Shown here one piece after another: positions 22,528 through 31,297 of a stretch of 64,000 nucleotides of DNA. Position 1 is the stretch's first letter; each line of letters begins with the position of its first letter. Below the pieces are notes generated by a model. It saw only the letters and a list, made by a program, of their open reading frames with translations, searched no databases and was not told the DNA's origin. Origin of the DNA: JAJNBA01 sp963842295 (GTDB lineage Bacteria; Actinomycetota; UBA4738; HRBIN12); the NCBI GenBank assembly GCA_963842295.1, contig CAWJFY010000006.1, positions 217,739 through 281,738 on the forward strand, in the 5' to 3' direction. A program made the translations under genes and the position numbers.

Positions 22528-22968
22528 CTACCGGTATCCACCGGTGGGTCGGACGTTGCCGGACTCTCCGCGCAGCTTGCGCCGCCAGTTCTGCAGCAGG
22601 GCTGAGACCACGAGCACCGAGATGATCGGGCCCGTCGTGAGGCCCATCGCGATCGCGTCCCGGAGCATGAGGTGCGCTTCGTAGGAGAGCCAGAGGAACC
22701 CTTCCGCCGAGAGGAACGGCGCGCTCGTGCTGACCGGATCCCGCAGGAACGCCTCGAGGTCCGTCGGGCCCTGCCAGCCGAGCTTCTGCTCCGCGTAGTA
22801 CATCCACCACGACGGCATCACGGAGCTCGTGATCAGCAGGAAGAACAGCAGCGCCATCGAGAAGAGCACGGCGTTCGTCCAGGACCACTCGAAGTCCCTC
22901 AGGAACGACTCGACATGGCGCTTGACGGTCTGGACGGGCGATCTGGCTGTGGTCTCGACCTGGCTCAT
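22528..22968 (-). CDS. first gene of the bc operon: two-span membrane protein, unknown
   Basis: A 146-residue protein with a cytosolic N-terminus (about 30 residues), a first span (TNAVLFSMALLFFLLITSSVM), an outer loop of about 45 residues starting with WWMYYAEQKLGWQG, a second span (GPIISVLVVSALL) and a basic tail. It has no Cys, and a few His residues in EAHLMLRD. I do not recognise a family. Being first in the operon and close to the ferredoxin gene, it may anchor the ferredoxin to the complex; this is inference. ATG 22968 fits the promoter; the open frame extends upstream without support. Confidence 0.75.
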   Translation of the reverse strand: MSQVETTARSPVQTVKRHVESFLRDFEWSWTNAVLFSMALLFFLLITSSVMPSWWMYYAEQKLGWQGPTDLEAFLRDPVSTSAPFLSAEGFLWLSYEAHLMLRDAIAMGLTTGPIISVLVVSALLQNWRRKLRGESGNVRPTGGYR

Positions 22969-22995
22969 GCGCTCGCTTGCTCCATGGGCGGGCGA

Positions 22996-23001
22996 ATCAT
23001 A
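22996..23001 (-). promoter_or_regulatory. -10 box TATGAT of the bc operon (minus strand)
   Basis: TATGAT on the minus strand lies 27 bases before the ATG of the first bc-operon gene. No good -35 box is visible 17 bases upstream. The Rex-like operator is 47 bases further upstream. Confidence 0.45.
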
Positions 23002-23048
23002 ACCGGGCCTCGGGGGGCCTTGCCCTGCTCTCGGCTCCCGCTCCCCAC

Positions 23049-23066
23049 TCGTGAAGGTTTTCACGA
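23049..23066. promoter_or_regulatory. Rex operator between the bc and ccdA operons
   Basis: TCGTGAA-GGTT-TTCACGA is a perfect seven-base inverted repeat around four bases, extended to eight by C23048/G23067, and matches the Rex consensus TTGTGAA-N4-TTCACAA at all but two symmetric positions. It lies in the 174-base divergent region between the bc operon (minus) and ccdA (plus). It may control either or both. Confidence 0.72.
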
Positions 23067-23142
23067 GCGGCTCCACACTAAGTCGCGGTCGGAGCAGAGA
23101 CAACTCAACTCGTGGTGGCGGCGGTGGGAGACTGAGCCCCGG

Positions 23143-23871
23143 ATGCTGGCCGGACTGGTCGACACGGGGCTCTCGTCGTGGTGGGCGCCGGCCCTCGCCT
23201 TCGCGGCCGGGGTCGTGTCCTTCGCCAGTCCGTGCGTCTTACCGCTGGTGCCCGGCTACATCTCGTTCGTGACCGGGAGCCGCGCGACCGAAGGCGAGGG
23301 CCGGCGCCCACTCCTACCGATCCTGCTGTTCATCCTCGGGTTCACGATCGTGTTCACGCTGCTCGGCGCGTTCGCGGGAACCTTCGTCCGATTCTTCCGG
23401 GACGCCTGGTTCCAGCGAGCGGCGGGGCTGGTGGTGATCGTGCTCGGTCTCCTGATGCTCGGCTACGCGTTCGGCCGTGGCTCGCCGAGCCTTTACGCGG
23501 AACGCAGGCCGCTCCTCGAGCGGGTGCGCCCCGGCACGGCCGGGGCGCTCCCCCTCGGGATGGCCTTCGCCGCCGGCTGGACGCCCTGCATAGGACCCGT
23601 GCTCGGAGGCATCCTCGCGATCGCGGCCGGCGGCGGCACCGTCAAGGGTGCAGCGCTGCTCGTCGTGTACTCGCTGGGCCTCGGGCTCCCGTTCCTGCTG
23701 GTCGGCATCGGCGCCGACCGGCTGGTGCGGAGCCTCGGCTGGGTTCGTCGGAACTACCGGGTCATCGCGGGGGTCTCGGGAGGGCTGCTCGTGACCGTCG
23801 GTGTGCTGCTGACCACGGGCCACTTCCAGCGGATCATCGCGCCGCTCGCGCGCTTCGGCCCGGGGCTCTAG
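23143..23871 (+). CDS. ccdA: cytochrome c biogenesis protein CcdA
   Basis: CcdA carries reducing power from cytosolic thioredoxin across the membrane so that apocytochrome cysteines stay reduced for heme attachment. The 242-residue protein has six spans; the two redox cysteines are in FASPCVLPLVPGY and GWTPCIGPVLGGIL. ATG 23143 begins the conserved part. It heads a ccdA-resB-resC operon in system II order, divergent from the bc operon, and a TlpA-like partner is encoded at 32293. Confidence 0.94.
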   Translation: MLAGLVDTGLSSWWAPALAFAAGVVSFASPCVLPLVPGYISFVTGSRATEGEGRRPLLPILLFILGFTIVFTLLGAFAGTFVRFFRDAWFQRAAGLVVIVLGLLMLGYAFGRGSPSLYAERRPLLERVRPGTAGALPLGMAFAAGWTPCIGPVLGGILAIAAGGGTVKGAALLVVYSLGLGLPFLLVGIGADRLVRSLGWVRRNYRVIAGVSGGLLVTVGVLLTTGHFQRIIAPLARFGPGL

Positions 23872-23899
23872 GCCGTGGACGGGTGCGGGAGGTGCTCCC

Positions 23900-23905
23900 T
23901 AGCAT
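23900..23905 (+). promoter_or_regulatory. -10 box TAGCAT before resB
   Basis: TAGCAT lies ten bases before the ATG of resB at 23916, giving a possible internal start with a leader of about three bases within the ccdA-resB-resC unit. Confidence 0.3.
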
Positions 23906-23915
23906 CGGGGCGAAG

Positions 23916-25463
23916 ATGACATCCTCACCACCCGGTCCCACGGTTCGCCAGTCGGTCGCTTTGGTCTGGCGAAGCCTGCGGTCGATGCGCACCGCCCTGA
24001 TCCTCTTGTTGGTCCTTGCCGCCGGCTCCGTGATCGGGTCGCTGCTGCCACAGATCCCGAACTCGCCGGAGCGGGTCGGGCAGTACCTCGACGATCACGG
24101 GTTCTGGGGACCGATGTTCTTCCGGGCGGGCTTCTTCGACGTCTACGGTTCGTGGTGGTTCGTCCTGATCACGACCCTGCTCTTCGTGTCGCTGGCCGCG
24201 TGCCTGTTCCCGAGGACCCGCGCGATGATCCGGGCGATGCGCCAGCGGCCGCTCCAAGCGAAGGAGTTGGACGGGTTCCGCCACCATGCGGAGGTTCGGG
24301 TGGGCACCGGACCCGATGAAGCGGCGTCGAGCGCCGCACGTTATCTGCGGAGGAAGCGATTCCGCGTCTCCCGCGAGGGCCTGGGCGTCGCCGCGGAGAA
24401 AGGGGTTCTTCGCGAGGCCGGGAGCCTGCTCTTCCATTGGGCGTTCTTCCTCCTCGTCGTCGGTGTGATCGTTGGCAAGGGGACCGGGTTCACCGGACGG
24501 GCTGTCGTGACCGAGGGGGAGTCGTTCGTGGACGCGCGCTCCAACTACGCCGGTCAGATCCGAGTCGGCCGGTACTTCGGCGGCGGGTTCACGGGTGTCG
24601 GGATCCGCCTGACCGACTTCGAGGCCACCTATCGACGGAACGGGCAGCCGAAGGACTTCGTGTCGCGTGTCGCGTTCTCCGATCGGCAAGGGGGCGCCAT
24701 CCGGACCGAGGAGGTTCGGGTGAACCACCCCGCCTCCGTCGAAGGGCTCCGCGTCTTCCAGGAAGGGTTCGGCTGGGCACCCGTCGTGAAGGTCGAGTTG
24801 GGCGGCGCGACGATGTGGTCCTCACCTATCGTCGCGGTGCGTGACCGAGCGCCGGATGGCGTTCCCGCGACGGCGATGCCGTGGCGGGGGGCGATCAAGC
24901 TCTCGGCGACGGAGCCGGACGTCATGATCACGGTCGAGCTGTGGTCCGACTTCAGGGCCTATGCCAACTTCCAATTGACCGGCGAGCCGACCCCGATGTT
25001 CGTGCAGTTCGACCCGTACATCCGCTATTCGGTCTTCATGGGACGGATCGACGATCCGTCGTTGTCGACGATGGACACGAGCGGCCTCCGGCGCGTCGGC
25101 GGAGGTGATCTCCACGCCGCCGGGACCAGCGACATCGATGTGCCCGGAGCCGGCGAGCTCCGACTGTCGTTCCCCGAGCTGCGCCAGTACAGCGTTCTCC
25201 TCATCAGCCGCGACGTCGGCATCCCGGTGGTGCTGGCCGCCGCTATCCTCGTCCTCGTGGGACTGATCCCCTCGCTCTACGTCTCCCGGCGGAAGATCTG
25301 GATCCGAGCGGAGGCCGCCCCCGGCGGCGCTCTCGTGAAGATCGGGGGCTTCGCCCTCCAGCACAAGGACGCCTTCGACGAGGAGTTCGATCGGATCGTC
25401 CGGGGCATCGGGGGACCCGAGGCCGTCGCGATGCACACGGAGGAGAAGGTGGGGACGTCGTGA
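23916..25463 (+). CDS. resB: cytochrome c biogenesis protein ResB
   Basis: ResB and ResC together form the system II heme lyase that exports heme and joins it to CxxCH motifs. This 515-residue protein shows the family layout: three N-terminal spans (ALILLLVLAAGSVIGSLLPQ, WFVLITTLLFVSLAACLFP, LLFHWAFFLLVVGVIVGKG), a large outer domain (about 190-430), and a C-terminal span (VVLAAAILVLVGLIPSLYV). The conserved LREAGSLLFHWAFFL segment includes a heme-related His. The 3' end overlaps the resC start by four bases. Confidence 0.92.
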   Translation: MTSSPPGPTVRQSVALVWRSLRSMRTALILLLVLAAGSVIGSLLPQIPNSPERVGQYLDDHGFWGPMFFRAGFFDVYGSWWFVLITTLLFVSLAACLFPRTRAMIRAMRQRPLQAKELDGFRHHAEVRVGTGPDEAASSAARYLRRKRFRVSREGLGVAAEKGVLREAGSLLFHWAFFLLVVGVIVGKGTGFTGRAVVTEGESFVDARSNYAGQIRVGRYFGGGFTGVGIRLTDFEATYRRNGQPKDFVSRVAFSDRQGGAIRTEEVRVNHPASVEGLRVFQEGFGWAPVVKVELGGATMWSSPIVAVRDRAPDGVPATAMPWRGAIKLSATEPDVMITVELWSDFRAYANFQLTGEPTPMFVQFDPYIRYSVFMGRIDDPSLSTMDTSGLRRVGGGDLHAAGTSDIDVPGAGELRLSFPELRQYSVLLISRDVGIPVVLAAAILVLVGLIPSLYVSRRKIWIRAEAAPGGALVKIGGFALQHKDAFDEEFDRIVRGIGGPEAVAMHTEEKVGTS

Positions 25464-26410
25464 ACTGGGCGCGGATCTCGAGCACGGCGTTCGACGTCAC
25501 GATCTGGCTCTACCTCGGCGCCATGGTGCTTTCCTTCGCCTATCTCGCCGCCCGCCGCGAACTGCTGTGGATGCTGGCTCGCGTCGTCGCGATCGCCGGC
25601 GTGACGGCCAACCTGATCTCGATCGTCGCCCGAGGGATGGCCGCCGACCGTGTGCCCTGGGGCAACATGTTCGAATACTCGACGGTCCTCGCGTTCCTTG
25701 TGGTCGCCGGCACGCTCGTCTTCGTCGAGGGTATTGCGAAGATCAAGACGCTCACGGGCTTCTCGCTGATGTTCTCGGTACTGACGCTCGCGGTGGCGGC
25801 GATGTTCTTCCCGGTCGAGCCGAGCCCGCTGCAGCCGGCGCTCAACTCGTACTGGATCAAGATCCACGTGGTGGCCGCGATCACCGGGTCCTCGCTCTTC
25901 GCGATCGGCGGGATCGCGACGATCCTGTTCCTGATCAAGGACCGATCGGAGCGGCGCGCACTCACGGTCCTCCGCGAGCGCGCGCCCGCTCCGATCATGG
26001 GCGGGGCGGTCGAGGTCGACACGCCGCACGATCTCCTCCCCGACCCTGAGGAGCCGGGAGTCACGGCCGGCGAGCCGCGGCGCGGCGGAGTCCTCCCGTC
26101 CGCCGCCGCGCTGGATCGCGTGGCGTATCGAGTCATCGCGTTCGCGTTCCCCATCTGGACGTTCGCGGTCATCGCGGGCGCGATCTGGGCACAGGAGGCA
26201 TGGGGCCGCTACTGGGGATGGGACCCGAAGGAGACCTGGTCGTTCGTGACCTGGACGATCTTCGCGGGCTACCTGCACGCTCGATCGACGGCCGGATGGA
26301 AGGGCCGCCGTGCCGCGATCATCGCGGTCGTGGGCTTCATCTCGCTGTTGATCACCTACTACGCCGTCAATCTGTGGATCGTCGGACTGCACTCATACGC
26401 GCGCGGATGA
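25460..26410 (+). CDS. resC: cytochrome c biogenesis protein ResC (CcsA/CcsB heme lyase subunit)
   Basis: The heme-handling subunit of system II. Eight spans are predicted in 316 residues. The tryptophan-rich WWD-type motif that holds heme on the outer face reads WGRYWGWDPKETWSFVTW. Flanking His residues lie in YLHARSTAGWKG and in WIVGLHSYARG. A loop of about 60 residues between spans four and five (DRSERRALTVLRERAPAP on) is longer than usual and acidic-Pro rich. GTG 25460 overlaps the resB stop. Confidence 0.93.
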   Translation: MNWARISSTAFDVTIWLYLGAMVLSFAYLAARRELLWMLARVVAIAGVTANLISIVARGMAADRVPWGNMFEYSTVLAFLVVAGTLVFVEGIAKIKTLTGFSLMFSVLTLAVAAMFFPVEPSPLQPALNSYWIKIHVVAAITGSSLFAIGGIATILFLIKDRSERRALTVLRERAPAPIMGGAVEVDTPHDLLPDPEEPGVTAGEPRRGGVLPSAAALDRVAYRVIAFAFPIWTFAVIAGAIWAQEAWGRYWGWDPKETWSFVTWTIFAGYLHARSTAGWKGRRAAIIAVVGFISLLITYYAVNLWIVGLHSYARG

Positions 26411-26438
26411 GGCGTCAGGTCGCCAGAGACCCCGGTGA

Positions 26439-26444
26439 TACAGT
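26439..26444 (+). promoter_or_regulatory. -10 box TACAGT of the ctaC-G operon
   Basis: TACAGT lies 55 bases before the ctaC start. Seven bases downstream the transcript would begin at about 26452, inside the hairpin described next. No strong -35 box. Confidence 0.35.
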
Positions 26445-26449
26445 GCGCG

Positions 26450-26466
26450 CGGGCTCGCCGAGCCCG
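26450..26466 (+). terminator. hairpin between resC and ctaC
   Basis: CGGGCTC and GAGCCCG pair over seven bases around GCC, followed by GTCTT. It could end the ccdA-resB-resC transcript or form a stem-loop at the 5' end of the ctaC mRNA. Confidence 0.4.
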
Positions 26467-26499
26467 TCTTCGAGGGAGTTCCGGGAGACCCAAGGAACC

Positions 26500-27603
26500 G
26501 TGCGGAAGAGGTTGCTCTGGGCGGCGGTCGCCATCGGCCTGCTCCTGCTGTTGGGCGCCTGCTCTCCCGATGCGACGCAGAGCACGCTCGAGCCCAAGGG
26601 TCCCTACGCCGAGGAGCCGTACGACCTCTTCATCGCCGTCTTCTGGGTTGCGGTCTTCGTCTTCATCGTCGTCGAGGGTGGCATCATCTGGATCACGATC
26701 CGGTATCGCCACCGGAAGGGGAGAGACCGGATCCCCGCCCAGATCCACGGCAATACCCGTCTCGAGATCGGCTGGACGATCGCCCCCGCGCTGATCCTGG
26801 CCGGTGTGATGGTGCCAACGGTCGCGGGCATCTGGGACCTCGCTCGGCAGCCACCGGAGGAGGCGCTCAACGTCACCGTGGAGGGCTTCCAATGGTGGTG
26901 GGGCTTCAAGTACACGGACGGCGACATGCGAACGAACTACGGAGACCGGGCGCCGATCCGGACGGCGGACGTTCTCGTGATCCCCGAGGACAGGGTCGTG
27001 TACCTCTCCCTCGAGGGCGCGGGTGGAGACATCGTCAAGGACGATCCGGCCGCGACCGACTACATGGTGATCCACTCCTTCTGGATCCCGGAGCTCGCCG
27101 GCAAACAGGACGTCGTTCCGGGTCGAACGAACCACATCCTGATGCAGGCGGACGACCCGGGGATGTACGAAGGCCAGTGCGCCGAGTTCTGCGGATTGCA
27201 GCACGGGCGGATGCTCGTCCGCGTGCGTGCGCTCTCCGCAGAGGATTGGGACGCGTGGGTGACCAACCAGAAGGCTCGGGGGGTCACGTCCTCCGATCGG
27301 CTCGCTACCCAGGGGATGGATCTGTTCCTGGAGCCGCTCTCGGGAGGGCGGGGGTCGTGCGTCGAATGCCACGCCGTGGGTGGTACGGACGCGGCCGGCC
27401 AGGCCGGGCCGGAGCTCACGCACTTCGCCGATCCGACCCACGAGTGTTTCGCGGGCTGCAACTGGGAAACAACCGACCGGAAGGCCCTGGAGGCGTGGCT
27501 GCGGGATCCCGAGGCCGTGAAGATGGGCTCGAAGATGCCCAACTACCACCTGACCGAACAGGAGATCGACGCCCTGGTGGCGTACCTCTACAGCCTCAAG
27601 TGA
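26500..27603 (+). CDS. ctaC: caa3-type cytochrome c oxidase subunit II with fused cytochrome c domain
   Basis: Subunit II receives electrons from the bc complex. The 367-residue protein has a lipobox (LLGAC) after a basic start, two spans, a CuA domain with VIHSFWIPEL and CAEFCGLQHGRM (the two Cys, His and Met ligands), and a C-terminal class I cytochrome c domain with CVECH and a likely Met in KMPNYHLT. This covalent cytochrome marks the caa3 type. GTG 26500 has AAGGA four bases upstream and lies just before the signal sequence; the frame extends upstream without a signal-peptide-like start. Confidence 0.95.
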   Translation: MRKRLLWAAVAIGLLLLLGACSPDATQSTLEPKGPYAEEPYDLFIAVFWVAVFVFIVVEGGIIWITIRYRHRKGRDRIPAQIHGNTRLEIGWTIAPALILAGVMVPTVAGIWDLARQPPEEALNVTVEGFQWWWGFKYTDGDMRTNYGDRAPIRTADVLVIPEDRVVYLSLEGAGGDIVKDDPAATDYMVIHSFWIPELAGKQDVVPGRTNHILMQADDPGMYEGQCAEFCGLQHGRMLVRVRALSAEDWDAWVTNQKARGVTSSDRLATQGMDLFLEPLSGGRGSCVECHAVGGTDAAGQAGPELTHFADPTHECFAGCNWETTDRKALEAWLRDPEAVKMGSKMPNYHLTEQEIDALVAYLYSLK

Positions 27604-27620
27604 CCTGGAGTGAGTGATCG

Positions 27621-29504
27621 ATGGCGACCGTGAGCACGACCGCGAGGCGGCAGGGGATCCTCCGTCGCCCGACGGCCACGACCGGCTTCTGGAGCTGGTT
27701 CACGACCATCGACCACAAGAAGATCGGGATCCTGTACGGGGGCACGGCCTTGCTGTTCTTCCTGATCGGAGGGCTCGAGGCGCTGTTGATCCGCGCCCAG
27801 CTCGCGCAGCCCAACGGCACTTTGTTGAATGCCGACCAGTACAACCAGATCTTCACGATGCACGGCGTCACGATGATCTTCCTATTCGTGATGCCGATGT
27901 CGGCCGCGTTCTTCAACTACTTCATCCCGTTGATGATCGGCGCCCGAGATGTCGCCTTCCCACGCCTGAACGCGTACAGCTACTGGTTGTTCCTGCTGGG
28001 CGGGCTCTTCCTCTATTCGAGCTTCTTCCTCGGGGGCGCGCCCAACTGCGGGTGGTTCTGCTACGCGCCGAACTCGATCTTCGATCCGTCGGTCGGTCCC
28101 ACCTTCTACGCGCTCGGTCTGATCATCACCGGCATCGCCTCGACCGCCGGTGCGGTGAACCTCGCCGTCACCGTCATCAACATGCGTGCGCCGGGGATGT
28201 CGCTGTTCCGGGTTCCCGTCTTCGTGTGGATGGGACTCGTGGTGCAGTTGCTCCTGGCGTTCTCGTTGCCGATCATCACCGTAGCTTTGTTCCAGCTGCT
28301 GTTCGATCGCGAGTTCGGAACCCATTTCTTCGATCCGACGGCGGGCGGGGATCCGATCCTGTGGCAGCACCTGTTCTGGCTGTTCGGGCACCCCGAGGTC
28401 TACATCCTGGTGCTGCCCGCGTTCGGGATCGTCAGCGAGATACTGCCGGTGTTCAGTCGCAAGCCGTTGTTCGGCTACCAGTTCGTGGTGTTCTCGGGGA
28501 TCGCGATCGGGTTCATCGGGTTCGGCGTCTGGGCGCACCACATGTTCGCGGCGGGTCTCGGACCTGTTGCGAATACCGCGTTCGGTGTCACGACCGCGAT
28601 CATCGCGATCCCGACGGGCGTGAAGATCTTCAACTGGATGGGCACGATGTACCGGGGTGATATCCGGTTCACCTCGGCGATGCTCTTCGCGATCGGGACC
28701 GTCGCGATGTTCGTGATCGGCGGCCTCTCTGGCGTCACGCACACGATCGTGCCGTCGGACTACCAACAGACGGACACGTACTACATCGTCGCGCACTTCC
28801 ACTACGTGATCTTCGGCGGGGCGGTGTTCGGGCTGTTCGGCGGGATGTACTACTGGTGGCCGAAGGTGTTCGGGCGGTTGCTGAGCGAACGTCTCGGGAA
28901 GCTGCACTTCCTGCTGATGCTCATCGGGTTCAACCTCACGTTCGGTCCGATGCACATCCTCGGTCTCCAGGGCATGATCCGCCGGACGTACACCTACCCC
29001 GAGTCACTCGGTCTCACGTTCTGGAACCAAGCGTCGACCATCGGTGCGTACCTGATCGCCCTGTCGATCCTCGTCTTCCTCGTGAACGTGGTGATCACTC
29101 ACGCGAAGGCGAAGCCCGCCGGTGTCGCCGACCCGTGGGACGGGCGAACCCTCGAATGGATGACGACCTCGCCGCCTCCGATCCACAACTTCGACGATAT
29201 CCCGACGGTGCACGCCCTGGACGAGTTCTGGCACCGCAAGTACGTCGAGGACGAGCGGACCGGCCGCCTGGTGCCCGCCCAGGCCGGCGCGGCCAACGGC
29301 CACGATGATGACCTCGCCGGCGGCGAGCACGGCATACACCTCCCGAGCCCGTCGTACTGGCCATTCGTCGCCGCGCTCGGGATGCCGCTGATCGGCTACG
29401 GGGTGCTCTTCTCCTGGTGGCTCGTCGGGGCCGGGGTCGTGATCGCGCTGACCGGTTTCTACGGATGGGCGATGGAGCCATCCGTGTCGCCGGGGGAGGC
29501 GTAG
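27621..29504 (+). CDS. ctaD: cytochrome c oxidase subunit I
   Basis: The catalytic heme a-a3/CuB subunit that reduces O2 to water and pumps protons. The 627-residue protein has 12 conserved core spans. Ligands are visible: TMHGVTMIF (low-spin heme His), GHPEVYILVLPAFG with the CuB His and cross-linked Tyr, WAHHMF (two CuB His), and AHFHYVIFGG (heme a3 and heme a His). It resembles type A oxidases. An extra C-terminal tail with a His/Asp-rich linker and two more helices (YWPFVAALGMPLIGYGVLF on) is added. ATG 27621 follows ctaC by 17 bases. Confidence 0.97.
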   Translation: MATVSTTARRQGILRRPTATTGFWSWFTTIDHKKIGILYGGTALLFFLIGGLEALLIRAQLAQPNGTLLNADQYNQIFTMHGVTMIFLFVMPMSAAFFNYFIPLMIGARDVAFPRLNAYSYWLFLLGGLFLYSSFFLGGAPNCGWFCYAPNSIFDPSVGPTFYALGLIITGIASTAGAVNLAVTVINMRAPGMSLFRVPVFVWMGLVVQLLLAFSLPIITVALFQLLFDREFGTHFFDPTAGGDPILWQHLFWLFGHPEVYILVLPAFGIVSEILPVFSRKPLFGYQFVVFSGIAIGFIGFGVWAHHMFAAGLGPVANTAFGVTTAIIAIPTGVKIFNWMGTMYRGDIRFTSAMLFAIGTVAMFVIGGLSGVTHTIVPSDYQQTDTYYIVAHFHYVIFGGAVFGLFGGMYYWWPKVFGRLLSERLGKLHFLLMLIGFNLTFGPMHILGLQGMIRRTYTYPESLGLTFWNQASTIGAYLIALSILVFLVNVVITHAKAKPAGVADPWDGRTLEWMTTSPPPIHNFDDIPTVHALDEFWHRKYVEDERTGRLVPAQAGAANGHDDDLAGGEHGIHLPSPSYWPFVAALGMPLIGYGVLFSWWLVGAGVVIALTGFYGWAMEPSVSPGEA

Positions 29505-29506
29505 GG

Positions 29507-30148
29507 ATGGCCGACGTCGCGATCACGCACGGCGAGCCCCACGGCGCCGATCATCCGGAGACGACTACCGGGCTGCCGCACACCAAGCTGGCGATGTGGA
29601 TCTTCCTCGCCTCCGAGTGCATGCTGTTCGGCGCGCTGATCACCACGTACGTGCTGTACCGGGGACGGAGCACGGTGCCTCCCTTCCCGGCCGACATCTT
29701 CGACATCCCGTACACGTCGGTGTCCTCGTTCGTGCTGCTCACGAGCTCGCTCACGATGGTGCTGGCGCTGTCCGCCGCGCAGGACCGCGACTTCGGCAGG
29801 ATGCGTCTGTGGCTGCTCACCACGGCGTTGCTCGGCTTGACGTTCGTCGGAGGACAGGTCTACGAGTTCACGGCCTTCTACAACGAAGGGCTCCATCTCG
29901 ATACGAACCTGTTCGGGACGACCTTCTACGTCCTGACCGGGTTCCACGGCGTCCACGTCACGGTCGGCATCCTGATGCTGCTGTCGCTCGTCGGCCTGTC
30001 CTCCGCGAAGCGTCTCCCGGAGGACCCGTCCTTCCCGGTCGAGATGGTGGGGCTCTACTGGCACTTCGTCGACATCGTGTGGATCGTGATCTTCACCGTC
30101 GTGTACCTGATCCCGACGCCCAGCCCGGGAGGTCCCGGTGGCCCTTGA
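29507..30148 (+). CDS. ctaE: cytochrome c oxidase subunit III
   Basis: A 213-residue subunit III with five to six spans, the shorter form common in Gram-positive oxidases. Conserved parts are KLAMWIFLASECMLFGALI, GGQVYEFTAFYNEGLHLDTNLFG and TGFHGVHVTVGI, which includes the conserved Glu and His residues near the lipid pool, and GLYWHFVDIVWIVIFTVVYL at the end. ATG 29507 directly follows the ctaD stop. It stabilises subunit I and its proton uptake. Confidence 0.95.
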   Translation: MADVAITHGEPHGADHPETTTGLPHTKLAMWIFLASECMLFGALITTYVLYRGRSTVPPFPADIFDIPYTSVSSFVLLTSSLTMVLALSAAQDRDFGRMRLWLLTTALLGLTFVGGQVYEFTAFYNEGLHLDTNLFGTTFYVLTGFHGVHVTVGILMLLSLVGLSSAKRLPEDPSFPVEMVGLYWHFVDIVWIVIFTVVYLIPTPSPGGPGGP

Positions 30149-30467
30149 GCAGCAGGAGGTCGAGCTGCCGGCCGAGCACGCCGGGTCGCACGCTGGCCAT
30201 CCGAGCGCGAAGGAGTACGTGCGGATCGCGGTGATCCTGTTCGTCCTCACGGGACTCGAGATCGGCGCGTCGTACGCGGGCGTGAGCAGCGGCATCCTGA
30301 TCCCGACCCTGTGGGTCCTCGCGATCGTGAAGTTCGCGCTCGTCGTCTTGTGGTTCATGCACCTGAGGTTCGACGACCGCCGCTACGCACGCTTCTTCGT
30401 GATGGGCCTGTCCGGAGCGTCGGTGCTCTATCTCATCGTGCTGATCTCGTTGCGGGCCTGGGCCTGA
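30138..30467 (+). CDS. ctaF: cytochrome c oxidase subunit IV (CtaF-type)
   Basis: A 109-residue subunit with a polar N-terminus (about 30 residues) and three spans (VRIAVILFVLTGLEIGAS, ILIPTLWVLAIVKFALVVLWFMHL, GASVLYLIVLISLRAW). The FALVVLWFMHLRFDDRRY segment is typical of prokaryotic subunit IV. GTG 30138 lies inside the ctaE 3' end and is preceded by GGGAGG; its own TGA overlaps the ctaG start. Confidence 0.9.
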   Translation: MALEQQEVELPAEHAGSHAGHPSAKEYVRIAVILFVLTGLEIGASYAGVSSGILIPTLWVLAIVKFALVVLWFMHLRFDDRRYARFFVMGLSGASVLYLIVLISLRAWA

Positions 30468-31297
30468 TGGCTCTGCCCCCGTTCCACGTGCACCTGGACG
30501 TGCTCGCGACGCTCGGCGGGCTGGCCGTCGTGTACCTGCTCGCCGCGAGGCGGCACGAGCGGACGACGGGGGAGCGGCTCCCGCGTGGGCGCCGGTACCG
30601 TTTCCTCGGCGGCGTCGCCGCGCTGCTCCTGGGCGCGACGTGGCCGATCCACGACCTCGCTGAGGGCTACCTCTACAGCATGCACATGGTGCAGCACATG
30701 CTGTTCACGTTCGTCGCGGCACCGCTCTTGCTCACGGGGACGCCGGCGTGGATGTGGCGCGCGCTGCTCCGGCCGGCGGCCGTACGAGCGGTGTGGGGGC
30801 TGCTCACCCGACCGCTCGTAGCCCTGGTGGTCGCCAACGGTGTCCTGTTCTTCATCCACTGGCCCGCCGTCGTGTCGCTGTCGGTCCGATCCGAGCTCGC
30901 GCACTTCTCGCTCCACACGTTGCTGCTGGGGTCAGCGATCGTGATGTGGTGGCCGGTGCTGTCGCCGCTGCCGGAGCTGCCCGCTCTGTCGCGACCGGGT
31001 CAGCTCCTGTACCTCTTCTTCCAGTCGCTCGCACCGACGATCCCGGCCTCGTTCCTGACGTTCGGGACGGAGCCGCTCTACCCGATCTACGCCACGTTCC
31101 CTCGGATCTGGGGCATGGACCCGCTCACCGATCAGCTCATCGCCGGCCTCGTGATGAAGATCGTCGGCGGCGCGATCCTGTGGGTCGTGATCGCCGCGAT
31201 CTTCTTCCGATGGGGCCACGAGGAGACCACCGGGGGCTGGGACGCCCTGAAGTTCCGCGACGTCGAGCGGGACATCCGCGCGGGGATGGGCCGATGA
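30467..31297 (+). CDS. ctaG: caa3 oxidase assembly factor CtaG
   Basis: A 276-residue membrane protein of the CtaG_Cox family, needed for copper or heme assembly of caa3 oxidases in Bacillus. It has seven spans. Typical parts are LYSMHMVQHMLFTFVAAPLLLTG with paired His/Met that may bind copper, LFFIHWPAVVSLSV, and LAPTIPASFLTFGTEPLYPIYA. ATG 30467 overlaps the ctaF stop. Its TGA overlaps the start of the cupredoxin gene. Confidence 0.92.
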   Translation: MALPPFHVHLDVLATLGGLAVVYLLAARRHERTTGERLPRGRRYRFLGGVAALLLGATWPIHDLAEGYLYSMHMVQHMLFTFVAAPLLLTGTPAWMWRALLRPAAVRAVWGLLTRPLVALVVANGVLFFIHWPAVVSLSVRSELAHFSLHTLLLGSAIVMWWPVLSPLPELPALSRPGQLLYLFFQSLAPTIPASFLTFGTEPLYPIYATFPRIWGMDPLTDQLIAGLVMKIVGGAILWVVIAAIFFRWGHEETTGGWDALKFRDVERDIRAGMGR

